A stretch of DNA of 64,000 nt. Origin: Oscillospiraceae bacterium (GTDB lineage Bacteria > Bacillota > Clostridia > Oscillospirales > Oscillospiraceae). The position numbers and the translations under genes were made by a program. The notes under the pieces were generated by a model. It saw only the letters and a list, made by a program, of their open reading frames with translations, did no database searches and was not told the DNA's origin. The DNA lies in contig JAFZOI010000025.1 in the NCBI GenBank assembly GCA_017550645.1, positions 32,038 through 96,037 of the forward strand. Direction: 5' to 3'. Positions within the stretch are counted from its first letter, which is position 1, and each line of letters starts with the position of its first letter. Below, piece by piece: positions 62,315 through 64,000 of this stretch.

Positions 62315-62880
62315 AGCAGCTTGCATTTATATTCGACGCCGACCGCTGCATAGGCTGCCGCGCCTGCCGCGCCGCCTGCTCGCTCGCCCACGGCGACCCG
62401 CCCGGCGTCTCGAGGATCAAAACATATACGATGGGCCCGGTCGGGACTTTCCCGTGCCTGAGCATGTATTTTCTGACCGTCGTCTGTCAGCAGTGCGCCG
62501 ACCCCGCCTGCGCGGCGGCCTGCCCGACCGGGGCGTGTTTCAAAAGCGAGGCGGACGGCGTCGTGCGCATCGACGCGTCGAGGTGCGTCGGATGCGGAGC
62601 CTGCGCCGGAGCCTGCCCCTACGGCGCGATAGACGTCTGCGGAAGCCGCGCTTTCAAGTGCGACCTCTGCGCCGGAGATAGCCCCGCCTGCGTGAGCGTA
62701 TGCCCGGGCGAGGCGCTTCGCGTCGCGGACGTATCGGAAGCCGACGAGCATGCCCGCACGCTCCGCGACGACGGGGGCGTCGGCCCGTCCGGACGCTTTA
62801 TACTGCGCGGCGCGGAGTGGATAGACGAGCTCCCGGCCGAATTCGAAAAAAAGCTGCGGGAGGGAAGATACGATGAATAA
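62311..62880 (+). CDS. Four [4Fe-4S] ferredoxin subunit of the molybdoenzyme
   Basis: 189 residues. Sixteen cysteines in four groups: DRCIGCRACRAACSLAHG, CQQCADPACAAACPTGACF, SRCVGCGACAGACPYGAIDVCG and KCDLCAGDSPACVSVCPG, the DmsB/NrfC pattern. It carries electrons to the catalytic subunit. ATG overlaps the stop codon of the preceding gene by four bases, so translation is coupled. No membrane anchor gene follows; electrons probably come from a soluble donor or from a missing partner outside the window. Confidence 0.95.
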   Translation: MKQLAFIFDADRCIGCRACRAACSLAHGDPPGVSRIKTYTMGPVGTFPCLSMYFLTVVCQQCADPACAAACPTGACFKSEADGVVRIDASRCVGCGACAGACPYGAIDVCGSRAFKCDLCAGDSPACVSVCPGEALRVADVSEADEHARTLRDDGGVGPSGRFILRGAEWIDELPAEFEKKLREGRYDE

Positions 62881-63511
62881 AGAGCCCGTCTCGTCGAGAG
62901 AGGCGCTTTACCGCTTTCTCGGACACATTTATCTCATGGAGGTCGACGCTGAGCTTCTCGCATCGCTCAAAAAGCTCCGCTTTCCGGCCTTTGAGCCGCA
63001 GGATGAAGCGGATCAGGAGCTCCTTGAAGGCTTTTCGCTGATGCAAAAATATATTGACGGCGCTTCGGAGGGCGACCTCGACGACCTTGCTGCGGACTAT
63101 GCCAAGACGTTCCTCGCCGCCGGAGACGCGACAGGACGCGCCGCGTTCCCGTTTGAGGCGTTTTATACCGGCGGGGGCGGCATAGTCGAAAAAAAGCTGG
63201 AGGCCGCGTATCTTTCGCGCGGGCTCGTGCCCGACCCTGCTAAGTACCGCGTGCCGTTCGACCATCTCGGCCTAATGCTCGAATACATGGGCGAGCTCTG
63301 CGGCGAATCCGCGCAGACCTGCGACGTCATGCGAAAGGACCTTTTCAACGAACAGCTTGCCTTTTTCGAGGCTCGTCTCTCCGGCTGGACGGAGGAATTC
63401 GCCGCCGACGTCCTCCGATGCGCGGGGACGGATTTCTATCGCGGCGCTGCGAAGATCACCGACGCATTCATAAAAAAAGAAGCGGCCTTTCTAAAAGACC
63501 TCGCCGGATAA
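62873..63511 (+). CDS. TorD/DmsD-like molybdoenzyme maturation chaperone
   Basis: 212 residues, all-helical. The family features are an N-terminal SREALYRFLGHIYLMEVDAELLASLKK and the YTGG-GGI loop followed by PDHLGLMLEYMGELC, the motif of TorD-like chaperones that hold the molybdoenzyme until the cofactor is inserted. It overlaps the ferredoxin gene by 8 bases. Its presence beside a catalytic subunit without a twin-arginine signal suggests it mainly serves cofactor loading. ATG 62873 lies inside the preceding gene. Confidence 0.9.
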   Translation: MNKEPVSSREALYRFLGHIYLMEVDAELLASLKKLRFPAFEPQDEADQELLEGFSLMQKYIDGASEGDLDDLAADYAKTFLAAGDATGRAAFPFEAFYTGGGGIVEKKLEAAYLSRGLVPDPAKYRVPFDHLGLMLEYMGELCGESAQTCDVMRKDLFNEQLAFFEARLSGWTEEFAADVLRCAGTDFYRGAAKITDAFIKKEAAFLKDLAG

Positions 63512-63517
63512 ATGCGG

Positions 63518-63547
63518 AAGCGGCCTTCCCGATCGGGAAGGCCGCTT
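63518..63547. terminator. Perfect 30-base palindrome terminator
   Basis: AAGCGGCCTTCCCGA pairs with TCGGGAAGGCCGCTT without mismatch (63518-63547), between convergent genes. T-runs on the plus side are weak (TTGACTTATAAG). Confidence 0.75.
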
Positions 63548-63558
63548 GACTTATAAGA

Positions 63559-64000
63559 TCATTTTGAGCCCTTGCGGTTGCGGAACATCTCTTCAATAAG
63601 CGCCGTGATGAATTTGCGCACCTCCGGCGCCTTGCGGAGGGAGCCCGCGAGCTTGAGCGTACTGCGAAGACGCTGCTCCGTAAGGTCCGTGACGGTCTCC
63701 GCGCCGGATCTTCCGAGCACGTCGAAAAGGTCCTCTATGAATGCGCGCCTGTCATCGACGGTCATCTTCTCGACCATGGCGTCTATGCTGTCGTCGAAGA
63801 CCCTGCTGCCGCGGCTGAGCTTATCGCAGCGCTCGAATCTGGGGCCGAGCACGGCCCAGTTGAAGCCGTCGTGCGCCGCGATGCCGGACTTCACCGAGCG
63901 GACTATCTCAAAGTTTTCTTCCTGAGAGAGCAAAGTGCCGACTATGGAGTGCTGCGGGAGGAAGAGCTTTATCTTCGGCCTTATCCTGACGTAGCCCTCC
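63559..64000 (-). CDS. DUF2974 (Mbeg1-like) protein, C-terminal part
   Basis: The minus-strand frame is open through the window edge: translation from the edge reads EGYVRIRPKIKLFLPQHSIV and continues SQEENFEIVRSVKSGIAAHDGFNWAVLGPRFERC. This is the end of the DUF2974/Mbeg1-like alpha/beta-hydrolase family, whose conserved final segment includes the LPQHSIVG and the HDGFNWAV histidine. The gene start lies beyond 64000; about 147 residues are seen. It is a predicted lipase-like cytoplasmic protein of unknown substrate. Confidence 0.82.
   Translation of the reverse strand, partial: EGYVRIRPKIKLFLPQHSIVGTLLSQEENFEIVRSVKSGIAAHDGFNWAVLGPRFERCDKLSRGSRVFDDSIDAMVEKMTVDDRRAFIEDLFDVLGRSGAETVTDLTEQRLRSTLKLAGSLRKAPEVRKFITALIEEMFRNRKGSK

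Noticed and set aside
1..64000. CRISPR arrays, tRNA or rRNA genes, prophage or insertion sequences
   Set aside because: No regularly spaced repeats, cloverleaf-like sequences, rRNA signatures, integrase or transposase were found by reading both strands.

Overview
The window looks like a chromosomal segment of a strictly anaerobic, GC-rich Bacillota (class Clostridia, probably a gut Oscillospiraceae- or Christensenellales-like lineage). Evidence: strong AAAGGAGG-type ribosome binding sites with many TTG/GTG starts, an IreB-family protein, GreA and class II LysRS of the Bacillota kind, a CpsBCD/LCP/sortase B surface toolkit, and an anaerobe oxygen-defence set (FprA flavoprotein, rubredoxin, Bcp, thioredoxin). 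No rRNA, tRNA, CRISPR array or intact insertion sequence was seen. The taxonomic statement is inference; no search could be run.

Layout. (1) 1-7.1 kb, housekeeping: end of an S41 protease, greA, a lysS carrying an extra C-terminal tRNA-binding domain, a short-chain dehydrogenase, an MscS channel, a Pro/Glu-rich membrane-anchored protein and ireB. (2) 7.4-12.8 kb, a surface-glycan control and attachment operon behind a good sigma-A promoter: CpsC-like polymerisation regulator, CpsD tyrosine kinase, CpsB phosphatase, sortase B, a small secreted protein with an SPFTG sorting signal, and an LCP ligase, closed by a terminator at 12.76 kb. (3) 12.9-33.8 kb, an AT-richer capsule/teichoic-type glycopolymer island: initiating phosphoglycosyltransferase, glycosyltransferases, a Gfo/Idh + DegT + hexapeptide acetyltransferase trio for a 2,3-diacetamido sugar, TagD and a CDP-glycerol transferase, Wzy, Wzx, LicD, an SsuABC-type transporter, an IspD-like cytidylyltransferase, an FGGY kinase, Ugd and GalE.

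(4) 34-44.8 kb, mixed accessory/housekeeping genes: CopZ-like metal-binding protein, a lipoprotein pair, two MATE transporters, a tocopherol-cyclase-like protein, a GH3 beta-glycosidase, a DUF4298 protein and the oxygen-defence run. (5) 44.8-51 kb, minus strand: a PstS-like lipoprotein, two tandem related lipoproteins and a P1-family peptidase in one tight run, then a third MATE transporter and a flavin split-barrel protein. (6) 51.2-58.3 kb: a 1050-residue AMP-ligase/ACP/alpha-oxoamine synthase fusion, a glycyl radical enzyme and an S41 peptidase. (7) 58.3-64 kb: an Fes-like esterase, a cytoplasmic-looking molybdopterin oxidoreductase with ferredoxin subunit and TorD-like chaperone, and the end of a DUF2974 protein.

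Two groups stand out. In the glycan island, LicD, the ABC transporter, the cytidylyltransferase and the FGGY kinase are consecutive and would make a complete salvage-and-decorate route (import, phosphorylate, activate as CDP-X, transfer to glycan), analogous in logic to the lic1 phosphocholine operon but built from sugar/polyol-type parts. Separately, the AMP-ligase/ACP/oxoamine synthase fusion is a self-contained machine for condensing an acyl chain with an amino acid into an alpha-aminoketone, next to a glycyl radical enzyme of unknown substrate.
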